From Allodiplogaster sudhausi (Eukaryota; Nematoda; Chromadorea; Rhabditida; Diplogasteridae), in assembly GCA_945643635.1 (NCBI GenBank), contig CALZFC010000280.1, positions 325,501 through 389,500 on the forward strand: a stretch of DNA of 64,000 nucleotides, read 5' to 3'. The translations under genes were made by a program, and so were the position numbers. The number at the start of each line of letters is the position of its first letter. Within the stretch, counting starts at the first letter, position 1. Below the pieces are notes generated by a model. The model searched no databases. It was not told the DNA's origin and saw nothing but the letters and a program-made list of their open reading frames with translations. Below, one piece after another: positions 47,501 through 58,822 of the stretch.

Positions 47501-50500
47501 TACAAAGTATTTTTTTCTGGGCAACTCTTTTGTTTACTATGAACTACTGTAACACAACCCACTGGTTACAACGAATTGAGAATTAACGAATTGCACAAAT
47601 GCAAACGTGTGATTTGTATTTTTCTGTTACAAAGTTGGTTTTTAATTACGTTACGATATCCAATATTTGTTAAGCATGTTATATGCTTAAGAATATTCAT
47701 ACAGAAAAAAAATTCATTATTAAGACAAAACAATATAGTTATGGAAGAAAGTTTTAGACGAAAAAAGGAATACAAGGCTGCAAGAACTATAGAAAGAAAG
47801 AGCACATAGAAAGATAACATTGAATGTTAATATCTAATGAAAAAGGAAAACAACAAATTACAGTTTAGAATCTTAACGATGCGTTGTCCAGCGGACGTCT
47901 GCGAGGAGGAGCTTCCTACATTGGCCCACTTAAAACGGCATTGTCAACAGTCACACCTTGGAGAAAATCAATATCACTGCCGCTTTTGCTCATCTGAGTT
48001 CGGACGATTTCAAGCATGGCGGGTTCACTTGAGCCAACAACGTGAGTAGTAATTTAAACAAGTAATAACAGTACCTCACTATTGAACATCGCAAGTCTTC
48101 TCTTCAGATCCTGCTCTGATGAGGGGTCTTTATTCCGACAGCAGCGATAGCGATGGTGCAATGGATGTGGATGTTGATGACAATGGCAACATGGATGCCT
48201 CGTCTCTTCAAGAGGATGTTGAGGAGTTGGACGGCGACATATCTGCAACTGAGCTGGAGGAGGAGGACGATGAGAATGACGACTCGGAAGCGCTCGAAGC
48301 TGATGATTCGACCAACTTCTGCGAAACGATTAGAGCCGAGATCCTCACCTCCACAAGCCGAATTGGAATAACAGAGTCGGAAACGGATAAAATGGTGGAT
48401 CTGATTCGCCGTATCGCTAAGAACGTTCGAGCCATGAACGACTCCCATTTCGATCAGTTTATGGCTACACTGAACACCGTTGCTACATCATACAGAAGGA
48501 AGGCTGCGCTTCGACAAGAACAGGACTACATTGAACCTTTGCCTCGACAAATGGGGACGATGACTGTCCCCGTACGCGACTTGGATGGGAAGCAGAGTCG
48601 TGTCGATCGACCGTGCAAGTTCTACATTGTCCCACTGAAGGATTCGATAGAAGCGGCCTTTCGGAACGTGGAATTTCAACAGGTTTATCGCTATTTTGTG
48701 TTACATTGAAGTATATAGAATCTGTATGCTTTTCAGGTGTTAGAAATGGAGCCATTCGGAAGGGGGAATTTCCTGTCTCCACTGGACGGGCAACGGTTTC
48801 GTGACGCTACCTCCAGAACGAAGAAACCACTACTTCCGATTGTGGTATACCTCGATGACGTTTGCCCTGGAAGTGGTCTACGAAAGGCGTCGTCTAACCA
48901 CTCTCAAACCATGATGTTCTTCACTTTTTCCGGACTGAGACGGCATGCTTCGTGTCTACATAAATGGAAGTAAGTGTCAAAATGCTAAAATAAAAAAAAG
49001 CAGTTCTTCAAGTAAATGCTTTAGGTTTCTCTACGCGACATCGTACGGGTCTGATCACAAGGCTTATGGCTACAAGCCTCTTCTAGAAAGCTTCAAGGTG
49101 CCGTAATATATTTGAAGTAAAATTTTTAAAAAGCGTGAAAGTTGTAAATAAAGATCATCAATTAGTTTAACTTCTTAGGTAGAGTTGAACGTACTCTACG
49201 AAAACGGAATCATGGTGTCGTGGAGAGGGCGAAGCGTTGTCGTCTACCCTTGGCTGCACTCGGTTCTTGGTGATAACCTGGCACTAAACCAAGTCCGCCA
49301 GATGCAGACGTGCTTTTCCGGAGGTTTCCCTTGCCGTCACTGCTTGACCAACTACCGCGACTTTGGAGCCGTTCACCTAGAGAAGGACTGCCAATTACGG
49401 ACTTTGGCGTGGTCGGTTCCTTTGTCGTTGATCGGAGATTGGATGAATTTAAGCGATAACTTAAGGTATCAAGCGAACGGCCCTCCTGCTTTTGGCGTGA
49501 TGGGGGATTCGCCACTCAACGGCATTACGGGATACCACGTGTCGGAGGATGCCTACTGTGATATCGCCCACGACTTGTACGAGGGCGAGAGCTGCCGTCT
49601 TCTAGGAGTGGTCATTCGGGCCATCATTCGGAATGGACTTCCGCTCAAGGATATCAACGATAAGTTATGTGCCTTTGCTACTGGGCGAGTCGACAGCAGC
49701 TGCACAATCAACCCAATCCCGGCCGATGTTTCGCAAGGTGACCCTGTGTCCGGGCAAAAGGCAGCCGACACAGCATTTCTCATTCGGCTCGTCCCATTTC
49801 TCTTCCCGTTGGACGTAATGGTTGCGGAACCTGAGATCCGGCTTCTGTTCCAGCGCTTTTCCGAGTTGAGTCGCCTTCTCTGCTCATTCGAGTTGACATC
49901 TGGCGACATTGATTTGGTACGTTCTACGGCCGAGGAATACGTGTCTCTTGCTTGGCGAGTTGTCCCTCTGGACATTCCGCCCTCTCGCGCAGCTGCAGCC
50001 CATTCGTCCAGGCCCATCTACAAGACGCACGCGTTGCTGCACTATGCAGCTGCGATTCGTTCTCTAGGGCCAGTTGGACAACTGAGTACTCTGCAATTCG
50101 AGCAACTGAATGCGTACGTCAAGCGACGGTCCTACATTACAAGGAACTTCACGTGTCTGCCGTGCACGTTCGCAACTCACATCCAGCGCACTCTTTGGGC
50201 ACTACGTCTTCAGAAGGAGGCGGAATTCGTTCCCGGAAAAGGAATCGAGCAACATCAAGTGTCAGCGCTCGCACGGGCAGTTCTGAAGGAACGACGGGTG
50301 AAGTGCACTCTCCTACTCCAGCATCACGGGACACTCTACAAGTCGGGAGACATCGTTTTGCTGAACAAGAGTAGCAGCTTTGTTCCTGCCCAGATCGATT
50401 GCTTCGCATTCACGGAACAAACATGGAAGATCGTTGCAAAGATCGGACATCCCGCTCGACTTGATGACAGCAGACAATGTTGCTTCTTCACCGCATCTGG

Positions 50501-53500
50501 AGCGATCACAACTGTCTTTTTCAAGGAACTTTTTGATCCACTGCCTCTTGACGGCTACCCCGAGGGAAATGAGACCGCTTTCATGCCAAGACACGCCCTC
50601 TGCCACTGCTAGAATATTTTCGTTATTTTCTCTTAGCAATAAACAAATACTTTGATCTGAAGATCAATATTTCAATTTATCCCGTTATTTACGACGGCTC
50701 ACGAATATGTGATCATTTGCATGATTTATTTCCTAGTTAGTGTGATCTTTAGCGTTAGACCCAATGCGTCTAACCATTCTGTTGGAAGCGGGTGCTCCTG
50801 AGCCCGAGTGTTTGGGCGAAGAGGACTGCTACTTCGAGACCATTGCACAAGTCAAGCAATATGTGAGTACACGGACTGGCTCCCCTCTGACAAATGTCAG
50901 GCTGCAGCTCAACACTCCTCAGCGTATGATAGACGTTCACCCCTCTCAAGTTGTTGCGGCGCCACACGCACATTACATAGCAACAGGAAGCTTACTCGAG
51001 GTTTACCGATTGCCTATCTCTCTAAATGAGTATATTTTTACGTGGATCTTCTCAGAGTCCGGCAACTTCGACTACGATGAACAGCCAGGAGCTATCCCTC
51101 TCGATTTCTTCCACATTCCTGGTAAAAAATGAGTCCCTTTCGCCAACCAATCCGACTGCGCTCTCGTGGGAGAAAAACGCAGTTTTTCCTGATGATACTC
51201 GAGCGGAGCAAGGTTATACTAAAATGAATGGTCATATCTTAGATTCATGAATTTTCAGTTGATGTTGAAGATGCTAACCCTTGTGAGAGAGAAGTCGACA
51301 AAGATCGCGATCTTGAAGAGCTTGGAGGTAAATCATACTCAGATTGTAAGCTCTACGATAGTAATTCATTTAATTTACTTAGCGATTTCTCATCCCTCGA
51401 CACCTCAAGTTCGCTCGGAGTCACCGTTGGTCAGAACTCCCTCGGCAGTTCCAGATCGGACGATGTACACAGGCAGGCCTTTAAATTTCTGTTTAGTAAA
51501 CTGCACTTTTGTCTGTTGTATCCTTTAGTATGCAAGCAAAACTCGGCGCAAGCAGATTTCTAATTAATTTTCCTTTTAACAAGTAAACGTATGCGTTTAA
51601 GACCCCTTCTACCATCGTCTGAACCAGCGCCTTTTGAAATGCAGCTTTGAGAAGTTATTGGTTGGCAAGCAAGGAGCTCCATTCCTCAAGAGGCTACAAG
51701 ATGACCCGTCGTATGACATTTCGGACGACAGGGTTGGCCGCTGCCTGCTTACGAGAAGGATCGCCGACTTTCTGCTGACATACGCTGACACGCTAGTTTT
51801 CAACTCTTGAACAACTGATATTTTACCGCACTTTTTTAGCAGAGAAAAACCATCCCCGAAAGAGACGCGGAGCTTCGTTACGCATCTATTCGCAGGATAC
51901 CCCAACTGTTCTATAGTTAGCAACCTTTTTTTCTACACAACAGTTTTTAACTGAATGAAGATCATTATGAAATTTGAAAGACTCGATAACGCATTGCTAG
52001 TTACCTGAATTTTCTCTGATGTAACTACAGAAAGCATTTCAGGATGCCTTCATCGATAGCCACAAGGGACTTGTCGAATGCCGCGTTAGGCGGGTCAGAT
52101 CTCTTCTTGGAAAAAGAAGCTTGCTATCACAGCCCATCAGAGAGTACAAGAAGAAAGCAGGCAGCCGAGAGTGGCTTGCTTCTTCGGATAACGAGGAGGA
52201 GAGAGAAACTGACGATCATTTAAATGTCAGTTAAAGCTCTACAAGATACTGTTATATTTTGAAAATTAAAGGCATTACAAAACCTTTTGTTTAAGCGAAT
52301 TAACAACTTGATACACGGCTCTGTCGAGCACCTCGAACTCCTTAAGCAGAAGAGGTTTTTGTCTCTCGAGTCTTTAAAGTTATACAGATATTTCATTTTG
52401 TCATATATAAGAGAGTCTTTAGATTAAAATGTAAAATTCTACTACTAGTAGCAGCTCTCTCACAAATGGCGATATATAATTTTTTTTAGAAACTGTCGTA
52501 TACGCTTTTGCCAGAACAAGCCTCCGCGAGCAACAACGACACGTTACTCCTTCTACGCGCAGTCCCGTTACGTATGTGATTTTTTATTTATCGGATTTTG
52601 TTTTACATTTAAATAATTTGTCTATACTTACATGAGTTATTTCTTGCTCTATGGCTTGAGTTTAGAACAAAATTTTTGGAATTCACATTAGACAAATATA
52701 CTTTTGAATTTGCTTGCAGATTGTCGATGACTTCATCGCGTCAAAGTGCGCTTCCGCGGGAGACTTTCCACGGAGATTGCAAGAGAAGATTGCGCCGGCA
52801 ATGTCTCAGCGTGCCCTGCGCGTAATATCCGAAGCGAAGAGAAGATCTCTTGTTGAAGCGAACGCCTTCCCGCCTGGAACAAATGGTTCGGTATTCTCAA
52901 CCTTATAAAGTTTTGAGTTATCGAAAAAAATGCATCCATGTGTACTAAGTATTTATCTTTGTAACCCAGGTTCAATTGTATTTCCAAACTATTCATCGAA
53001 CTGTTAAAAAGAGAATAATTGTATGCCTCAGATTTCGCTACATTCGAGTTCTTACTCAACATGCTGGCACTGTTCGAGCATACAGACAAAAAGAAGAAGC
53101 CATCTCGTGTCAAGTTCGTCTACAATCGCTTCCTGGTCCGTTATTTATTACAATTCAAACTCCCAATCAATATCTACCTATTGCTTATAAGTTAAGTGAC
53201 ATTAGTTTCCTGTTGCCTTTTTCTTATCTTGTGAGTGAAAAGGAGCGAGAAAGAGAGACGATACAGCGAGAGGAGTGTAAACTATGCTGCTTAGGCACAT
53301 CATTCTGCGTCGTCGGCTCTTGATCAACTCAAGAATGAGGGCATCCGGCAGCCGGTGATAGTCGCATACGGTGATGTCTCTGCCAAGTTCATCATCGCTC
53401 TTGAGGGAGTCGATGTAACCGTCAGTCATGTTTTGTTAAAAAAAAAAAGTTGAAATGTAATTTTAACAAATTAAAAAAATGTAATTTTAACAAATTAAAA

Positions 53501-56500
53501 AAAATTCTTATACTCATAGCTTTTTTATTTATTTTTTACCTGCTTTATAATACGCTTGCTGCAGGTTTCTGGAGACCTTGCCCATGCGCTTCTCTCCTAC
53601 CTCGCTTGCTTCTGGTTGTTCGACCTCGAGTACCCACACGAAGTGAAACAAGAGCTGTCCCTTCTTGCGAATCTGCTCGGCATTCCGGAGCCCATGTCAA
53701 GAGATGCAGGGCTCATCTACCGCAAGTTGGAGGCCATTATGGCCGAATAGAGGCCAGTCTGATCTCATTAGATCACATTTTTTTGTTGACTCTTACATCT
53801 GAAAATTTTCTTTTACTTGAGTTTATTTCACTTGAGAACATTCTTTCATCTTAGTAAAAGATTGTTTCATTTTTTAACTTGCTTTCATGCTATACGTTTC
53901 TTTCATTTTAGAACTATCGAATTTTTATTTCCAAGATTCATTCAGAAAGTAACTGGTAACATAGACATATCCTTCTAAGAAAAACAGTCTTTACAGAATG
54001 TATTAATTCTTGTCGTTTTATGACCAGTAACTCAATTTTATCATGATTAAGTAGCCCAAATTCATTTAACTCGGCGCGGTTATCTTGTAAGTGTGTTAGT
54101 TGTTACTGTTTCCTTGTGAATGTGTTGAGTTGTTACTGTAATCTTTTGAAGGTCTCACTAACTTAATGAATAATTCTTCTTGTTATTAAATGCCAGTGGC
54201 ATGCATAATAGTAAATGAATCACTAATTCGAAGAATGGATGAAGGGGGAGGGAGAGCAAAAGGGGCGGAGCTAACGGTGGGAGCATGTCACAATTTATGT
54301 GCTGCCGCCTAATTGTGACATGCAATGTCACATTTTTGCTGGGATACGCTGCCCTCCACCGCTCGAAAATTGTGACATGGCGCGTCACATTTCTGTTTCA
54401 CTGGAGGTCACAATTTTTTGGAACATAAATTGTGACATGGGGTGGAACACATATGTACCGAAGTAAAATCGGTACATTATTGTGACATCAAATTGTGACA
54501 TCCCGTGTCACATCGTTTTCTGTGTGTACCGAAGAAGCCGATTTATGCGCTCGTCCTTTTGGAGGAGGACGCGGACATTGATGACTCCTGCACGTTCCTG
54601 GTCAGACAAGAGAAAATCTTATTATTAATTTGTAATAGAAGTCAAGAATGTCTAGAGCTTGTGTCCTCTGAACAGGGAATAACTGCTGGGAGAAGGGTAT
54701 GTGTGGGGAGGCTCAAAATCAGTATTGGTAAGTGAAATAGACGACCGAACCTTCTTTTTTTTAAATCGTGCATTGGAAGGGTACATTTTCGGCGTCATTG
54801 AAATCGTCTTCATTCTGCTGCATCCCCTCAATAGAACCCTTTTATTGACCTCGAGGGGGGGGGGGTTACAATAGGGGCAAGAACTTGGCTATCCGGAGGA
54901 AGGGGGAGTGGGAGGTTCATGACCATTGTAGATCTCGCTTAGGCCTATTTTAACACTGATCATTGATGGGTAACTTTTTTTGGATGCTTTAGATTCAAGA
55001 AGGCGTCGCGAAGCACGTTTCACTGATTGACGACGTGCAGGCTGCGAGCTTGCTCGGCATGCCTCCGACGACTCCGAATCGTCCTCTTCCTTCTGCTACT
55101 GTATCCCCTCAGGCGCTCCTGACGACCTCTGGCAATCAGGCATCTTTTTGGTCATGTTCCATGAAAAGCAACAAACAAAAAACAATTGTTACATCGTTAA
55201 CAAGTTATGAAAGCTCATCGTGAAAGTTCACTCCATAAAAGAACTATCTCCGTTTCGTCATAGTTCGTTTCCTGCAGTGAGCTTCTGAGAGTTGTGTTCA
55301 GTATTTTCAGAGTCACATCAAAATAGTCGTCAATCCAGCTCACATTCATTTTTTTTATTGGGATCTGAAAATATGATTTGTCAATGATTATGTTGGCCAT
55401 GAAAAATCTCTCTCCCTCGTCATGCGAACAAAAATGTCGATGTTTTCCTATCATTTAGACATGATAAGTCTCCAAACAGACTTACCGGGTATGTGAACAA
55501 GGTATTTTCATCCATCTTTTTTTTTGAAATATTTCTATTACTATATGTGACTAACTAATATTGTTTCAGCTGGGAGCAGAAACGTATTCTGGAACTCCAG
55601 TGAATGGGAAAGAGGCGACTTCTACGAGAATCTCAATCATGCCAGCAAGGAGATGTGTATTCATTCTTTTTGTTATTTCACTTGCCAATTACAAAGATTA
55701 GGGCGTGGAAATTAATTTAGATCAAATATTGATTAATTCCCATTTTAGCTTCGACTCTTCAATTGGATGCGAGCAGCTCTGCTGCAGGGGATTCTCCTTC
55801 TGCTCCCGATATTATTAGCGTAAGTTTTTAAGCTATTAATATCAAGATATTCTATCTAGTAATATTGGGTATTAATACTAAATTTTTATACTCCCAATTA
55901 TTTGTAAGATGCTTCAAACTCGGGAGTATATTTGTTTTCAGTTGGACATCAAGCATTCTGTAAGAGAGCAAGAGACCCGAGCAGCGGTTCAGGTCGGTGT
56001 GTATGAATTTCTTGTACTGGTTTTTTTTGGGAAAGTGGCTGACGTTCTCGTAGGTAAGAATCCTTTTTAATGAACAGATAATTTCCCTCTTCTGTTTACC
56101 AAAGAAACAACGACTCGTAAAATTTTCTTACCATAAACAATAGCCTTTTTCTATTGTTTATTCTTCAATGGCTCTGCAAACTTTAAGGATACGCCGCTAC
56201 GCTGCACTCCCCTTCAGCCTCCTCTTCAATCGGTAGAGGACGTCAAGCCGAACGTCCATAAGGTTTGCTGTTGTTTTACTTCTCATATTTATGTATTTAT
56301 TATTATTTTCTAAATTCATTCGTGAATATCTTATTCTTTTTTGTTGTCTACCTGAAGAGTGCTTTTTTTTTTTAAAAGAAAATTGAGACATTTTTCAATC
56401 GATTTAAGCAAAACATTACCATTCAACAAGCTTTGAACAACGTATTTTATCGGTGTGGTGTTCTTGCAGATAGCCAACGTCTCTAGAAAGAGAAAGAACG

Positions 56501-57545
56501 ATATAGGGAATGACATGCCAAACGTTTATGAGGTCTTTTTTTTACGCATTTATGATTTTTCTTTAAATGTACTTTCTTCTTTCGCTTTTTTTTACTTATG
56601 GCATTAGTGTGAAATATAATATATGTAAGTATTGAATATCATTAGCACCACGTAAGTTTGAGGCAGTTTTTTTTTTCATTTTTCAGCAGGTCTCGTCTGC
56701 TTGTGATGAAGCAACTTGCGTGGTTGGAGACCATTTCCACGAGGAAGCCATCGAATGCGCAGTTAGATCCCCTCCAATTTACATTTCTCTAGCTGTTGTC
56801 CTTCCATAAAGTAAATTGCCTTTTTTTAAAATATTTTTCCTATTTTTTTTTGCTTTTGCCTTTCTACTTATATTTAACGCAGAAGGAATGGTCTGATGAG
56901 GTTTGTGATTATTATTATCATAAATGACAAGAAAGATAATTCCTTTTGGTACTTTGTTCAGCTGTGCAAGTGCGTTTGTACGTTGAAATCTCCCCGCCGT
57001 CTCGAGCCTCTTCTGCAGCATGCGAAGCAGCGCCATGGCGTCAAACAATTTCGGTGTGCTGGGCCAGGCTGTGACTACCGTAGCAACTTCGTCGCCAATG
57101 TTCGCAGGCACCAATCAATGGTGCATCATGGCATCCAGGACAAGCCGATCGATATGTGGTAATCGATATATGCCCCTAATAATAATTTATTAGTCCAAAA
57201 AAAATAATTTTATGCGACCACACTTGCATTATTATAACGAATGAAGCATTTTAAGACCGAGTTGGAAAAATGTATAAATAAAATATAGTCAATGCATGAC
57301 AAACCGAAATCCTTGATCTAAATATCCTTGATCAAATTAGCAACAATAAAAAAAAGAAGATTTTCAGTGACAGTAACATGCAGAAGGAGTGGCAGGAGAC
57401 GACGAAGAGATGCTTCCCGATGCTAGCTGATCGAATCGAGGAGGATTTCCACATCAAGAAGAACAAGTCGCAACAAAAAAAAAGAACACCAACAGACACT
57501 TTTTTTTACTTGAGTGGAGAATGTTTCGAAGGCAATGAAATTTAG
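43917..57545 (+). CDS. C2H2 zinc-finger family, paralogue B, split by a 9.5-kb transposon
   Basis: Exons: 43917-43985 (YAVVLLSEDSDTRSLFFLL), 44197-44349 (AKSVSVIDAVKGAALLGLP), exon 3 as 44984-44989 plus 54529-54600 (PKKPIYALVLLEEDADIDD), 54993 to about 55138 (KHVSLIDDVQAASLLGMP), about 55570-55653, 55748-55822, 55944-55992, 56190-56262, 56471-56532, 56690-56775, zinc-finger exon 56962-57158 and 57368-57545 (MQKEWQETTKRCFPMLADRI). Exon 3 is interrupted by the element at 44990-54526; without it the exon is exactly 26 codons. One C2H2 module (C-x4-C-x12-H-x4-H seen), unlike two in paralogue A. Probably a nuclear protein. Unless the element is spliced or excised, this allele should be broken. Confidence 0.65.
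44640..44705 (+). other. tRNA-like Pol III box pair (possible SINE head)
   Basis: TAGTGCAGCGGATAAAGCG resembles an A box, and AATTCGATTCC about 30 bases later resembles a B box. No acceptor stem can be paired, so it is not a functional tRNA. Lies in an intron of paralogue B. Confidence 0.3.
45000..45150. repeat. Left subterminal TGTGACA array
   Basis: About six TGTGACN/NGTCACA motifs in either orientation (for instance AATGTGACGC at 45003, ATTGTGAC near 45038, GATGTCACATTTT near 45088). Such subterminal repeats bind transposase in CACTA elements. Confidence 0.7.
45340..50612 (+). CDS. Transposon gene 1: zinc-finger CMC-type transposase
   Basis: Exons joined by phase: about 45340-45427, 45630-45713, 45884-45959, 46195-46300, 46805-46869, 47864-48041, 48108-48682, 48737-48969, 49025-49097, 49179-50612; more than 950 residues. 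The first exons are tentative. N-terminal C2H2 fingers: RKPFRCDICSK (partial), C-x4-C-x12-H-x4-H (CPADVC...) and C-x2-C-x12-H-x4-H, whose last His is completed by the next exon. An acidic linker follows (48120-48320). The core has a likely DDE set: YLDD (about 48850), CRHC (C-x2-C, 49330), HDLYEG (49570) and LQFEQLN (50092). This order matches transposase-like proteins of animal CMC families. It would cut and paste the element. Poly(A) signal at 50638. Confidence 0.75.
50613..50763. other. Gap between the two transposon genes
   Basis: Only 151 bp, holding AATAAA at 50638-50643 and then A/T-rich DNA. The spacing would fit a nematode operon with trans-splicing of the second gene, but no splice-leader acceptor can be assigned with confidence. 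Confidence 0.4.
50764..53750 (+). CDS. Transposon gene 2: partner protein of unknown function
   Basis: Exons: 50764-51121 (starts MRLTILLEAGAPEPE), 51259-51327, one from 51383 with uncertain end, 51645 to about 51795 (LLVGKQGAPFLKRL), 51840-51915, 52031-52225 (DAFIDSHKGLVECRVRRVRS), 52490-52561, 52720-52885, 53032-53135 (DFATFEFLLNMLALFEHTDK), 53295-53420 (QPVIVAYGDVSAKFIIALEG) and 53565-53750 (FDLEYPHEVKQEL). The N-terminus could be a ubiquitin-like or PB1-like fold (inference). The C-terminal half resembles, by recollection, uncharacterised animal proteins that occur beside this transposase family. The join near 51795-51840 is not resolved: an in-frame stop at 51808 needs splicing but no phase-matching GT is present. 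Possibly a DNA-binding accessory protein, as TNPA is in plant CACTA elements. Confidence 0.65.
53751..54277. other. 3' flank of transposon gene 2
   Basis: AT-rich, no gene. Contains a near repeat of GTGTTGAGTTGTTACTGT (54090-54140). Confidence 0.4.
54278..54515. repeat. Right subterminal TGTGACA array
   Basis: At least nine TGTGACA/TGTCACA sites, several arranged as inverted pairs such as TGTGACATGCAATGTCACA and TGTGACATGGCGCGTCACA. Denser than the left end. Confidence 0.75.
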
Positions 57546-57738
57546 TTTATTCATATTTGAGCAACAAGAAACAACAATGACAAAAACAAAATAAAAGAGG
57601 CAGTGCCCTGCATTCTAGCGCTTCCTCCGACGAAGACAAATTGACGTTAACTTCGGCCAAATTAACAATGAATGTGAAGTTTGCCAAAATTATCAATATG
57701 TCTACTTGCTTCAATCATTGCAGTTCGCGGGACTAATA

Positions 57739-58154
57739 CCGTATTTTCTCTATTAGTGCCCATGGGGGTACTATTTTTCAATCCCCTTGCGAGAGGGGGG
57801 CACTATTAGAGGGGGGGGGGTTCTATTAGAGGGAGGGGTACTATTTTTCAATGTGATTGACTAAAAGTTTGATAACAACATTTTATTCACAAAATCGAAG
57901 ATTATAGCTCTACTTCAATGGAATCATCACTGGAATATCAGTTTTACCGTAGATTGTGAATGAATTTGCAATCAGTTCATTGGGAAGAGCATCCCATACC
58001 TCAAGCATAGATTCCAGGTACGTCTCTATTACAATTAGGGGGGGGGGGGGTTCTATTAGAGGGAGGGGTACTATTTTTCAATACCCTTGCGAGAGGGGGG
58101 CACTATTAGAGGGGGGTTCTAATAGAGGGAGGGGCACTAATAGAGAAAATACGG
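57739..58154. mobile_element. TA-flanked MITE (mariner-like) with long inverted ends
   Basis: Begins TACCGTATTTTCTCTATTAG including the flanking TA at 57737, and the same sequence is found read back from 58156, so the terminal repeats are perfect over at least 24 bp. Inside are G-run units with GCGAGAGGGGGGCACTATTA repeated at both sides. No transposase. TA target and size suggest a Tc1/mariner-type MITE. Confidence 0.7.
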
Positions 58155-58822
58155 TATGTATGTATGTACCAAGTTTTCAAAGTGCAACAAAACAACAGCA
58201 AACCGAATGAGCCATACTTATTAAAGACTTGAACTAACACAATAAGACACATCAGCGAGTCGGACATCTTTGAAACATAAATAAGTAAGGAAGAGAACAA
58301 AAAAGATGGTGTGTAATCTCATCTGTTGGTGAGAAGTCTTGAGAGCATGTAGAGGAAGAGAGGGTTCATATGACCTTTTTAAAACGGGCATAATAACACT
58401 GCTAAGTTGATTCACGAGAAGCTTAAAGAGGGAGGGGAGGGGGATAATTCCATCGTTTGAAATGGCCTTCCACTTCTTCTGAAACTCAGGCAGTGTCATT
58501 CGTCGCAGGTTGAGTTGTCATTCTCTAAAATCACCGAGAAAGCATTCTACAGAACCTGAATACTGATCATTCTAGGTAAAATTAGTATTCTTCAAATAAG
58601 AAATCTTACAAATTCTTGATGTCGAAACCAGGAGAGATAAAAACAATAAGCCTACATATATGCCAAGGTCCGGCGAAAATGGGCGGCAACTTTTTGGTCA
58701 TCAACATAGCATAAAAACCGACAGCCTAGACAAATTGTCAGTCATCCTTACTGGTTATAAGAAACGATAGTTCGCACATAGGCGACATAAAGTCGAATAT
58801 AATTAATAGCAATACTTTAACA
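58155..58822. other. Non-coding interval
   Basis: No gene supported. 58490-58500 may be a degraded tail of paralogue C. Otherwise AT-rich. Confidence 0.35.

Larger units (their letters stand above)
44990..54526 (+). mobile_element. Autonomous-type CMC (CACTA/Mirage/Chapaev) DNA transposon, 9537 bp
   Basis: Ends are inverted repeats CACACAGAAAA (44990) and TTTTCTGTGTG (ending 54526). The 2-bp target duplication TA lies at 44988-44989 and 54527-54528. Both ends carry clusters of TGTGACA in both orientations. Two plus-strand, intron-rich genes fill the inside: a zinc-finger DDE transposase-like protein and a partner. A TA target is reported for Mirage elements among the CMC groups, and CAC starts are typical of CMC, so Mirage-like is the best label (inference). 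The ends are confirmed by the host exon, which reads through in frame once the element and one TA are removed. Confidence 0.85.

Noticed and set aside
48104..48448. Minus-strand open frame of 114 codons
   Set aside because: Shadow of the acidic-linker exon of the transposase, which has better splice and motif support on the plus strand.
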